From positions 1 to 11,730 of the forward strand of contig JALHPW010000092.1 in the NCBI GenBank assembly GCA_022842255.1: DNA of 11,730 nucleotides, read 5' to 3'. The DNA is from Saprospiraceae bacterium (GTDB lineage Bacteria > Bacteroidota > Bacteroidia > Chitinophagales > Saprospiraceae). The notes under the pieces are model-generated. The model ran no database searches and was not told where the DNA came from. It saw only the letters and a list, made by a program, of their open reading frames with translations. Numbering within the stretch: position 1 is the stretch's first letter; each line of letters opens with the position of its first letter. Shown piece by piece: positions 1 to 6,078 of this stretch. The position numbers were made by a program, and so were the translations under genes.

Positions 1-53
1 CAAAGTGGGTGTGTTGTTGGTTTGTGTAGTAGTGGGTTTGTTGATTGGGGCCG

Positions 54-61
54 CAAAAATA
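54..61 (-). promoter_or_regulatory. Possible Bacteroidota -7 promoter element
   Basis: Read on the minus strand this is TATTTTTG, an exact match to the Bacteroidota -7 consensus TAnnTTTG, followed by a GCGG run. No convincing TTG (-33) element sits 17-20 bp upstream, so the match could be chance. If real it would drive a minus-strand gene lying off the left edge. The rest of 1-95 is G/T-rich with short repeated words (gtgggt, ttgttg), and I see no gene in it. Confidence 0.2.
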
Positions 62-95
62 AGCAGACTTTTTGGGTCTTCTGGAATGTTGAAAT

Positions 96-137
96 GAAAA
101 AGGCAGCATTACGGATTGTCGCGATGCTGCCTTTTTC
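96..137 (-). terminator. Rho-independent terminator downstream of the DUF4249 gene
   Basis: A perfect 14-bp inverted repeat (left arm 96-109, right arm 124-137) encloses a 14-nt loop. The stem core is GGCAGCAT/ATGCTGCC, flanked by an A5 run on one side and a T5 run on the other. On the minus strand the hairpin begins 18 bp after the stop codon of the DUF4249 gene and ends in a T run, the classical intrinsic terminator layout. Because A and T runs flank both sides it could also stop plus-strand transcription. Confidence 0.75.
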
Positions 138-154
138 CAAAAATGGGTTGTTGC

Positions 155-1069
155 CTACTGCACAATATACACCTTCTCCCTAGCCACGGAGAAAATACCC
201 AGTCCATCCACCAGATTGCTGAACACCGAAACCGGCTCCACCAGTGGGTTGTCTTCGGCATCAAACTTGGCCCGGTAGGAGCGCGACCATTTGTAATATT
301 CTTCCGTGATGTTGCGCACCCGGATGGTTAAAGCGCTGCCTGAATTGCTATAAATCCTGACCTGAAACTTATACGACTGCCCGTCAAAAAACTGGTCGCT
401 TATCAAACCACTCTCTCCTACGCCAAACGCAACATTCGGGTCTGAGAACTCCTCTAGATAGACGGGGTATTCATAATAACCTATGGTGTCAATGTTCCCC
501 GTATTGGGGTCATAACTGGTTGCGTAAGAACCACTTGTCAGTTTAAACTCATAATAGTTTCGCACACCCCCCTGGTCTTTTAGAAAAACATCCACCAAGT
601 CGAATTCATCGCCAAACTGACCAGAAATCGCATTGCGTTTCACACGGGCCGAATCCACCACAAAATCGTTGGGCATTGTTTGCGAGGCGCTTGTAAGGGG
701 GAAATCCGGGTGGGTGGCGCGTATTTCATAGGTGCTGCCGATTTGCAAGGGCTGCGGCAAATTACCCACCAAAACAAAGCTGCTGTCGTTGCTCAAGGGG
801 GCCAGGGTGAGCCATTTTTGACCGTCTTTGTAAAGCTCTGCGGTGCCGCCCTTCACGAAATAGTCGTTGGCGTTGGGCACGGTTTCCAAGATACCATAGT
901 TGCGGCCCAAAATCATCCGAACCGTGGAATCCTGGTCCGACAGGTTCAAATGGAAAGACAATTGTTTGGTGTAGGGCGGCGGGTCTATTTCCACCGTCTG
1001 GCTAAAAAAGTCCTCGCAGGAGGTAAGTGCAAAGGAGGATATGGTGAGAATGAAAAGGATCTTTTTCAT
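155..1069 (-). CDS. DUF4249 domain-containing outer-membrane lipoprotein
   Basis: The 304-residue product matches the DUF4249 family of Bacteroidota lipoproteins in three ways: an N-terminal lipoprotein signal, an early VEIDPPP-like stretch after the signal, and a C-terminal GLGIFSVAREKVYIV segment. I chose the start at 1069 because MKKILFILTISSFALTSC is a clean lipoprotein signal with a lipobox ending at Cys18. The frame stays open to 1120, but that extension would precede the signal peptide and falls inside the upstream inverted repeat. Acidic residues directly after the Cys (CED) resemble the Bacteroidota lipoprotein export signal, so surface exposure is plausible. The gene lies 101 bp downstream of, and on the same strand as, a TonB-dependent receptor, the usual setting for this family. 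It probably acts as an accessory to the receptor, but its molecular role and ligand are unknown. A terminator follows at 96-137. Confidence 0.82.
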   Translation of the reverse strand: MKKILFILTISSFALTSCEDFFSQTVEIDPPPYTKQLSFHLNLSDQDSTVRMILGRNYGILETVPNANDYFVKGGTAELYKDGQKWLTLAPLSNDSSFVLVGNLPQPLQIGSTYEIRATHPDFPLTSASQTMPNDFVVDSARVKRNAISGQFGDEFDLVDVFLKDQGGVRNYYEFKLTSGSYATSYDPNTGNIDTIGYYEYPVYLEEFSDPNVAFGVGESGLISDQFFDGQSYKFQVRIYSNSGSALTIRVRNITEEYYKWSRSYRAKFDAEDNPLVEPVSVFSNLVDGLGIFSVAREKVYIVQ

Positions 1070-1088
1070 GTTTTGCGTTTTTAGTTTA

Positions 1089-1164
1089 GCCACTAATTGC
1101 ACTAATTTACACGAATTCAAATCTTTTTAAGCACTAATTCGTGTAAATTAGTGCAATTCGCGGC
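1089..1164. repeat. Intergenic inverted repeat built from ATTCGTG-like words
   Basis: The arms at 1095-1117 and 1136-1158 are perfect 23-bp complements around an 18-nt loop. Extending outward to 1089 and 1164 gives 29 bp with two mismatches. Each arm is a short reiteration of a word of about 9-10 bp: ATTCGTGTAA, ATTAGTGCA, ATTCGCGGC. The element nearly fills the 101-bp gap between the TonB-dependent receptor and the DUF4249 gene, beginning 6 bp after the receptor stop codon. No T run follows it on the minus strand, so it is not a textbook terminator. It may instead stabilise the 3' end of the receptor message or lower expression of the downstream gene. It resembles the palindrome at 8183-8270. 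Confidence 0.85.
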
Positions 1165-1170
1165 AAAAAT

Positions 1171-3591
1171 TTAAAATTTGAAGCTCCAAGCAAAGTATGG
1201 GATCACCGGGAAAAGCGCTGCTTTTTTCAGCACGGTTTTAGGCTGGTTGTTCACGATGTCCGTATCGGTAAACAGGAAAAACGGGTTCTTCCGGTTGTAG
1301 GCATTGTAGGCCCCAAACGACCAGGTGCGCGTGTAGCGGCGTTTTTTCTTGGTAAAATCAAAACCCACGTCCAGGCGGTTGTAAGACGGCATCCGGAAAT
1401 TGTTGCGCTCTGGCGTGTGGGTCACTTCCTGCAAATAATCCTGGTACGTATAGCCGCTTGGGCCCAGGTAACGAGAAGTACCAAACGTAACGGCATTGCC
1501 CGTAGAATACACCCAACTGGCCGCCATCGAAAAACGTTTGGTGAATTGATACGAACCCGTAATCTCAAAATCGTGGCGACGGTCGTATTTATAAGGGAAT
1601 TCTTTGCCAAAATTGATGTCGTCAAACTGCCGCGTAGCCCAGGAAAGCGTGTAACCCACCCAGCCGCTCAGTTTGCCCGTCTTTTTCTGCACAAAAAACT
1701 CCGCCCCATAAGCCGTCCCGTTGCCCTGCGATACACGGTCTTCCCAGCCCTGGAATTGCAACAAGCTCGAACCTTCGCGGAACGCAATCACGTTTTTCAT
1801 TTCCTTGTAGTACACCTCCACGCTGCACTCATAGTCCTTGCCAAAGGTTTTGGCAGCACCCAAAGCCGCTTGCCAGGCATCCTGTGGTTTTACACGTTTG
1901 GTAGTGGGCAACCATAGATCGGTGGGCAATCCAATGGTCTCGTTGGTAAGCAAGTGAATGTACTGGCGCATGGTACTGAAACCGGCTTTCAAGGACCAAC
2001 CCTGCCCAAACAAATAGCGCGTGTTGAGGCGTGGTTGAACCGAGAAATAAGGCTTTTCATCTTGTAAAAACCCGGAAATGTGGAGGCCATAATTGACGCG
2101 CCAATGGGCGTTTAGCTTCCAGTCGTCCTCTCCGTATAAAGCAAATTCCGTGGCCCGTACATTGTCCTGAATATAATTGGCACTGAAGCTACTCGTATCG
2201 CCGCCAGATTCAAAGGAGGAAAAACTCGAGCGGAAATCGCCGGGGCGGAAGGTGTGCAATATCGCGCTCCCACCAAAACGAACGTAATGCTCCGGGTTGG
2301 GCAGGTAATCAAAATCAACCTTTGCTGCCACGTCATCGATGCCGGAGAAGTATTCCAGGTCAAATTTGTCCTCGGTCTCTATGGCCCCATTCTCCAAGTC
2401 GCGGCTCTCGTAGCCTGTGGAGGTGTTGAAGCGATAACGGCTGTAGGTCAGGGTGGTATTGGCAAACAGTTTGGGGTTCAGGATGTGGTTCCAACGCAAG
2501 GCCGAAGTCACGTTTCCCCAGCCCAGACCAGCCTTGAAGCGGTCTTCATAATCTATGTTGTCTTCTCCAAAATTGGAGTAAAACTTGTCCTTTCCAGTAT
2601 AAAAACTGAGATAAACGCGATCTTTTTTGGAAAAACGATAGTTCACCTTGGCATTCACGTCGTCGAAAAAATACCCAACCACCCCATCCGATCCTTCCGC
2701 CCGGAACGCCGCTTTGATGAGCGGTCTGGCTAGGATATCGATGTAGGTTCGTCGACCTGAAACGATGAAGGAGGACTTTCCTTTTTTAATCGGCCCCTCC
2801 AGGGTCAGTTTGGAAGCCACCAATCCGATGCTGCCTTCGCCGTGAAACTCGTTTTCATTTCCTTCTTTCATATTGATTTCAATTACCGACGACAGGCGAC
2901 CTCCATAACGTGCTGGAAATCCGCCCTTTATCAACGAAACATCTTTCACCGCATCAGGATTGAACACCGAGAAAAAGCCAAACAAGTGCGAAACGTTGTA
3001 CACCGGCACCCCATCCAGCAAAATCAGGTTTTGATCGGGACCGCCGCCACGCACATAAATCCCGCTTTGTCCTTCGCCGCCACCGGACACCCCAGGCAGG
3101 AGCTGCAGGGCTTTAAGCACGTCCTTTTCGCCCAAAAAGGCAGGCACGTTTTTGATCTGTTGAATGGGCACATCAATACGGCCCATTTGCACGCGCTCTT
3201 CCACGCGTTCGTAGCGTTGGGCCACGATTTCAACTTCCTGAAGCACGGAATTTTCGTCCATACCCACGTTTTGCACCAGGTTTTTTTCAAGTAAAACGCT
3301 GAAAGCCTCCGGTTTATACCCAATATAGGTAATGGCGATAATGGCCGAATCGGAGGGCAAAGTGAGGCTGTAATAGCCAAAAGTGTTCGTCACGGTGCCT
3401 TTTCCGCTTTTCAAATCGCGTACGGTGGCGCCAATGAGGTGTTCCCCGCTAGCGCGGTCGGTCACTGTCCCGCTGATGGTGTAGCGGTTTTGCGCAAACC
3501 CGATTTGGGCCGTCAAAAACAACAAGCAGATGGGAACAAACAAAGGCCAGTTAGGCCCTCGAAAGGGTAGATATTGGTGTTTTTTCAACAT
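1171..3591 (-). CDS. TonB-dependent outer-membrane receptor with carboxypeptidase-like regulatory domain
   Basis: This 806-residue outer-membrane receptor should import a substrate using energy from TonB-ExbBD. In order it shows a signal peptide (residues 1-34, hydrophobic core around PLFVPICLLFLTAQIG, ending GFAQ), a carboxypeptidase D-type regulatory domain (about 36-111, with SGTVTDRASGEHLIGATV and GYYSL), a plug domain (about 140-242, with YVRGGGPDQN, LLDGVPVYN and KGGFPARYGGRLSSV), and a long beta-barrel ending in a C-terminal Phe (AWSFKF). I chose the start at 3591 because it directly precedes the signal peptide. The frame stays open to ATGs at 3705 and 3711, which would add about 40 polar residues before the signal peptide and lie within a stable hairpin. 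The downstream partner is a DUF4249 lipoprotein rather than SusD, so it is not a classical SusC polysaccharide importer. The substrate cannot be told from sequence. Confidence 0.9.
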   Translation of the reverse strand: MLKKHQYLPFRGPNWPLFVPICLLFLTAQIGFAQNRYTISGTVTDRASGEHLIGATVRDLKSGKGTVTNTFGYYSLTLPSDSAIIAITYIGYKPEAFSVLLEKNLVQNVGMDENSVLQEVEIVAQRYERVEERVQMGRIDVPIQQIKNVPAFLGEKDVLKALQLLPGVSGGGEGQSGIYVRGGGPDQNLILLDGVPVYNVSHLFGFFSVFNPDAVKDVSLIKGGFPARYGGRLSSVIEINMKEGNENEFHGEGSIGLVASKLTLEGPIKKGKSSFIVSGRRTYIDILARPLIKAAFRAEGSDGVVGYFFDDVNAKVNYRFSKKDRVYLSFYTGKDKFYSNFGEDNIDYEDRFKAGLGWGNVTSALRWNHILNPKLFANTTLTYSRYRFNTSTGYESRDLENGAIETEDKFDLEYFSGIDDVAAKVDFDYLPNPEHYVRFGGSAILHTFRPGDFRSSFSSFESGGDTSSFSANYIQDNVRATEFALYGEDDWKLNAHWRVNYGLHISGFLQDEKPYFSVQPRLNTRYLFGQGWSLKAGFSTMRQYIHLLTNETIGLPTDLWLPTTKRVKPQDAWQAALGAAKTFGKDYECSVEVYYKEMKNVIAFREGSSLLQFQGWEDRVSQGNGTAYGAEFFVQKKTGKLSGWVGYTLSWATRQFDDINFGKEFPYKYDRRHDFEITGSYQFTKRFSMAASWVYSTGNAVTFGTSRYLGPSGYTYQDYLQEVTHTPERNNFRMPSYNRLDVGFDFTKKKRRYTRTWSFGAYNAYNRKNPFFLFTDTDIVNNQPKTVLKKAALFPVIPYFAWSFKF

Positions 3592-3693
3592 ACTGACAGG
3601 TAGAGATTGTGATTGGTTAAGTTTCCCCAAAGGACGCTTGAGGTTCGAATTGGGTTGGGCGGGTATTGGCAGGTTTATGTTTTTTTTAACGAC

Positions 3694-3730
3694 AACCGGC
3701 TTCATTAGCACAGCGCCAATGAAGCCGGTT
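3694..3730. promoter_or_regulatory. Hairpin in the leader of the TonB-dependent receptor gene
   Basis: A perfect 13-bp inverted repeat (3694-3706 and 3718-3730, core CCGGCTTCATT) surrounds an 11-nt loop. No T run follows on either strand, so it is not a standard terminator. It lies about 100 bp upstream of the chosen receptor start and contains the two alternative in-frame ATGs (one in an arm, one in the loop). It could be an RNA hairpin in the 5' leader or a protein-binding dyad. Confidence 0.55.
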
Positions 3731-3731
3731 T

Positions 3732-3743
3732 GTATTCGAATAC
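3732..3743. promoter_or_regulatory. Perfect 12-bp palindrome, possible operator
   Basis: GTATTCGAATAC reads identically on both strands. It sits one base from the hairpin at 3694-3730, upstream of the TonB-dependent receptor. A dyad with no loop suits a dimeric DNA-binding regulator better than an RNA structure. No regulator gene is nearby and no promoter consensus overlaps it, so the role is only inferred. Confidence 0.3.
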
Positions 3744-3752
3744 TGAAGCGGT

Positions 3753-3889
3753 TGTCTCAATAGTTGATTGGGTCGCTAATGTTGATGAAGGTTTATTTTT
3801 TGCATCCTAAAAAGGGACAATTCCTGCTTTTTGAGTGCAATTATCAACCTTCATCAACCGCATACACTCGATATCAACCTTTTGAGACA
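3753..3889. repeat. Nested inverted repeats in the receptor/E2 gap
   Basis: Several complementary blocks are arranged concentrically: TGTCTCAA (3753-3760) with TTGAGACA (3882-3889), GTTGAT (3763-3768) with ATCAAC (3873-3878), a perfect 13-bp pair (3781-3793 with 3846-3858), TTGCA (3800-3804) with TGCAA (3836-3840), and an inner hairpin at 3809-3832. The word ATCAACC occurs three times in the right half. The structure starts about 14 bp after the E2 stop codon on the minus strand. With the hairpin and palindrome at 3694-3743 it accounts for most of the 311-bp gene-free gap 3592-3902. I see no gene or clear promoter consensus in the remainder. Confidence 0.7.
3809..3832 (-). terminator. Likely intrinsic terminator of the E2 gene
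   Basis: Read on the minus strand this is AAAAAG, a 2-nt bulge, GGA, a 4-nt loop, TCC, then CTTTTT. The stem therefore pairs an A/G run with a T run and ends in five T residues. It lies about 70 bp downstream of the E2 stop codon at the heart of the nested repeat. The GC core is only three to four pairs, so it may need the outer arms to be effective. Confidence 0.45.
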
Positions 3890-3902
3890 GCCTCACGCAT
3901 TG

Positions 3903-5219
3903 CTAAAATGTCCGGTTAGGATCAAACTGCTCCAGGTAATCTGCTACCCGACGCAAGAACGAACCGCCCAACATGCCATCCACCACGCGGTGGTCGTAGG
4001 ACAAGGACAGGAACATCATCTGCCGAACCGCAATCACATCGCCGTATTCGGTTTCCAGCACGGCCGGTTTTTTACGGATAGCCCCCATGGCCATGATGGC
4101 TACCTGGGGCTGGTTGATGATGGGCGTGCCCATCACATTGCCAAAGGTGCCGACATTGGTGAGCGTAAACGTACCCCCTTGAATCTCATCGGGTTTCAAC
4201 TGGTTCTGGCGGGCTCGGTTGGCCAAATCGTTCACCTGTTTGGTCAGGCCAGCGAGGTTGAGGTAATCTGCGTTTTTGATGACCGGTACAATCAGGTTGC
4301 CGCTTGGAAGCGCCGCCGCCATACCGATGTTGATGTCCTTTTTGAGGATAATTCGCGTTCCATCCACCGATACGTTGATCATCGGGAAATCACGGATAGC
4401 ACGGGCCACGGCCTCCACAAATATGGGGGTGAACGTGATGTTTTCGCCGTATTGCTTTTTGAATTGGTCTTTCACGCGGTTGCGCCAGTTTACCAGGTTG
4501 GTCACGTCGGCCTCCACAAAAGAGGTCACGTGTGGACTGGTGTGTTTGCTCATCACCATGTGGTCGGCAATGAGTCGGCGCATGCGGTCCATCTCGATGA
4601 TTTCAACGTTGCCGGAAATGGAGATGGGCGGACTGCTGGGCGGTACAGGGTTGACTGGTTGACTGGTGACTACTGGTTGACTGGTGGCTGGTTGATTGGT
4701 GACGGCTTGGCTGCCACGGGTGGCTACGTAGGCAAGGATGTCTTTCTTCGTCACACGGCCTTCTTGTCCAGATCCTGGCAGCGCATCCAGTTCGGCCTGG
4801 CCAATGCCCTCTTCTTTGGCGATGGTCCGCACCAGAGGCGAATAAAAACGGACCGAGTCCTGGCTTTTGCCTGCCGACAGGGGCGCACTGGGCGCCGGGG
4901 TGGCTGCTGGCACATACGGCACTTCTACCGGTTGCGCGCTGCTGCTGGATTGCGAACTGCTACTTCCCGCAGCCGAAGCATCGGTTTCGAGGATGGCGAT
5001 GGCCTTGTTGATGGCCACCACGTCGTTTTCCTGATACAGGATTTCCACGAGCACACCTGCCACAGGGGAGGGCACTTCGGAATCGACTTTATCGGTGGCG
5101 ATGTCGAGCACTGCTTCGTCGAGTTCGACGCTTTCGCCTATTTTTTTGCGCCATTTGAGGATGGTGGCCTCCATGATGCTTTCGCCCATTTTGGGCATCA
5201 CAAGTTCTACGCGAGCCAT
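3903..5219 (-). CDS. Dihydrolipoamide acyltransferase (E2) of a 2-oxo acid dehydrogenase complex
   Basis: The E2 core transfers an acyl group from its lipoyl arm to coenzyme A in the cytoplasm, between the E1 decarboxylase and E3 dihydrolipoamide dehydrogenase. The 438-residue protein has one N-terminal lipoyl domain (about 2-78, lipoylated Lys44 in ATDKVDSE), an Ala/Ser/Pro-rich linker (80-120), a peripheral subunit-binding domain (about 125-162, with SPLVRTIAKEEGI and GRVTKKDIL), a second linker (168-203), and the catalytic domain (205-438) with the DHRVVDG motif (His410, Asp414). Length and layout are normal for the family. The lipoyl sequence with MGESI and DKVDSEV looks more like branched-chain or generic 2-oxo acid E2 proteins than pyruvate-specific ones, but the substrate is not settled. 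No E1 or E3 gene is next to it. A promoter match lies at 5357-5384 and a terminator candidate at 3809-3832. Confidence 0.93.
   Translation of the reverse strand: MARVELVMPKMGESIMEATILKWRKKIGESVELDEAVLDIATDKVDSEVPSPVAGVLVEILYQENDVVAINKAIAILETDASAAGSSSSQSSSSAQPVEVPYVPAATPAPSAPLSAGKSQDSVRFYSPLVRTIAKEEGIGQAELDALPGSGQEGRVTKKDILAYVATRGSQAVTNQPATSQPVVTSQPVNPVPPSSPPISISGNVEIIEMDRMRRLIADHMVMSKHTSPHVTSFVEADVTNLVNWRNRVKDQFKKQYGENITFTPIFVEAVARAIRDFPMINVSVDGTRIILKKDINIGMAAALPSGNLIVPVIKNADYLNLAGLTKQVNDLANRARQNQLKPDEIQGGTFTLTNVGTFGNVMGTPIINQPQVAIMAMGAIRKKPAVLETEYGDVIAVRQMMFLSLSYDHRVVDGMLGGSFLRRVADYLEQFDPNRTF
4650..4703. repeat. Short-word repeat inside the E2 interdomain linker
   Basis: The octamer GTTGACTG and close variants (GTTGATTG, GTGACTACTG, GTGGCTG) recur about six times in 54 bp. 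On the coding strand this encodes the linker stretch around residues 173-190, where TSQPV and related units repeat. Flexible Ala/Pro/Thr linkers tolerate such expansion. The DNA-level repetition is stronger than the linker composition alone would require. Confidence 0.65.
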
Positions 5220-5356
5220 GTTGTGAAAAAGTGGATGAGTGAAGGAGTAGTTTCAAATACGTCCATTGCACTCTTTTTATGGTTGAAAATATTGGTCAAG
5301 GCTGCTTCTGCCCGCCAAGCCCATACAAAACCAGGCTATGGTGGCGAAAAGCGGGG

Positions 5357-5384
5357 CAAAGGTAGCAATTGTACGCGTCTCCAA
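5357..5384 (-). promoter_or_regulatory. Bacteroidota-type promoter for the E2 gene
   Basis: On the minus strand TACCTTTG (5357-5364) matches the -7 consensus TAnnTTTG exactly and is followed by CCCCGC. A TTG (5382-5384) lies 17 bp upstream, at the expected place for the -33 element. The predicted leader to the E2 ATG at 5219 is roughly 130 nt. No competing match is seen in the 280-bp divergent gap. Confidence 0.55.
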
Positions 5385-5499
5385 TCGCTCCCTTCCTGCA
5401 CGAAGGGCTCAAATTCCAAACCATGGCCTGTTTTTCAATATTTGTGTGCATTTTTGCGCTTCAACAATTGCATTTTTACACCCAATAATTTGATAGACA

Positions 5500-5901
5500 A
5501 TGGCTTTTGAAGTTGAAGGCAAACTACACCGCGTCTTCCCGACCGAACAAAAATCAGCAAACTTTGCTGCACGCGAATTCGTGCTCGAGGTTCCAGACGG
5601 CAATTACCCACAACTTATCAAGTTTCAGGCAGTGCAGGAGCGCTGCGGAATTTTGGACAATTTCAACGAAGGCGACCAGGTACGCGTATCGTTTGATTTG
5701 CGTGGACGCGAATGGAATGGCAAGTACCTGACCAACCTCAATGCCTGGCGTATGGAGGCTGGCGGAGGCGAAAGCCAGGCGGCTCCGGCGCAATCTTCCA
5801 GCCGCGCCAAATCAACGCCGGCCGCAGATAGCTTCCCGGCAGACCCATTTCCAAACTACTCGGACGCACCTCCAGTCAGTTCGGACGATTTGCCTTTTTA
5901 A
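5500..5901 (+). CDS. DUF3127 domain-containing protein with SSB-like acidic C-terminal tip
   Basis: The 133-residue protein begins with a DUF3127 domain (about residues 1-86: MAFEVEGKLHRVFPTEQKS, FVLEVPDGNYPQLIKFQ, GDQVRVSFDLRGREWNGKYLTNLNAWR). This fits an OB-fold-like single-strand nucleic-acid-binding domain. A disordered Ser/Ala/Pro-rich linker (about 88-125) follows, ending in SSDDLPF. That tip closely resembles the DDDIPF tail by which bacterial single-stranded DNA-binding proteins recruit partner enzymes. The overall plan (OB-like domain, linker, acidic tip) therefore matches SSB, although the protein is shorter and a different family. It is likely cytoplasmic and may bind ssDNA and SSB-interacting proteins, but this is inference. 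It is transcribed divergently from the E2 gene. The ATG at 5500 is the natural start; no Shine-Dalgarno sequence is seen. Confidence 0.82.
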   Translation: MAFEVEGKLHRVFPTEQKSANFAAREFVLEVPDGNYPQLIKFQAVQERCGILDNFNEGDQVRVSFDLRGREWNGKYLTNLNAWRMEAGGGESQAAPAQSSSRAKSTPAADSFPADPFPNYSDAPPVSSDDLPF

Positions 5902-5943
5902 GCCATGACCAAATCCGTCGTCCGCACCATACCATAACCCGGC

Positions 5944-5983
5944 AACGCCGTCTATTTCGCCACTGGCGTGTAGGCGGCGTTTT
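5944..5983 (+). terminator. Candidate terminator after the DUF3127 gene
   Basis: A 7-bp outer stem (AACGCCG at 5944-5950 with CGGCGTT at 5975-5981) encloses a smaller CGCCA/TGGCG hairpin and runs into a short TTTT tract. It starts 42 bp after the stop codon. The T tract is short, so termination efficiency is uncertain. Confidence 0.45.
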
Positions 5984-6078
5984 CGTATGAATCAAACAAG
6001 GCATACAACCCAACGAAGACATAGACAGTCACTCATTTTCACGACATTGCTGTCTCTTTTTTCACTTTGTAAATTCTG

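Noticed and set aside
3592..3711. N-terminal extension of the TonB-dependent receptor to an ATG at 3705 or 3711
   Set aside because: It would put about 40 polar residues before an otherwise normal signal peptide, and both ATGs lie in a hairpin. I kept the start at 3591, though it is not proven.
3831..5510. A plus-strand open frame of 559 codons antisense to the E2 gene
   Set aside because: It is the mirror of a well-conserved E2 gene. Its translation is rich in His, Arg and Gly with no domain or plausible start context, so it is a by-product of codon bias.
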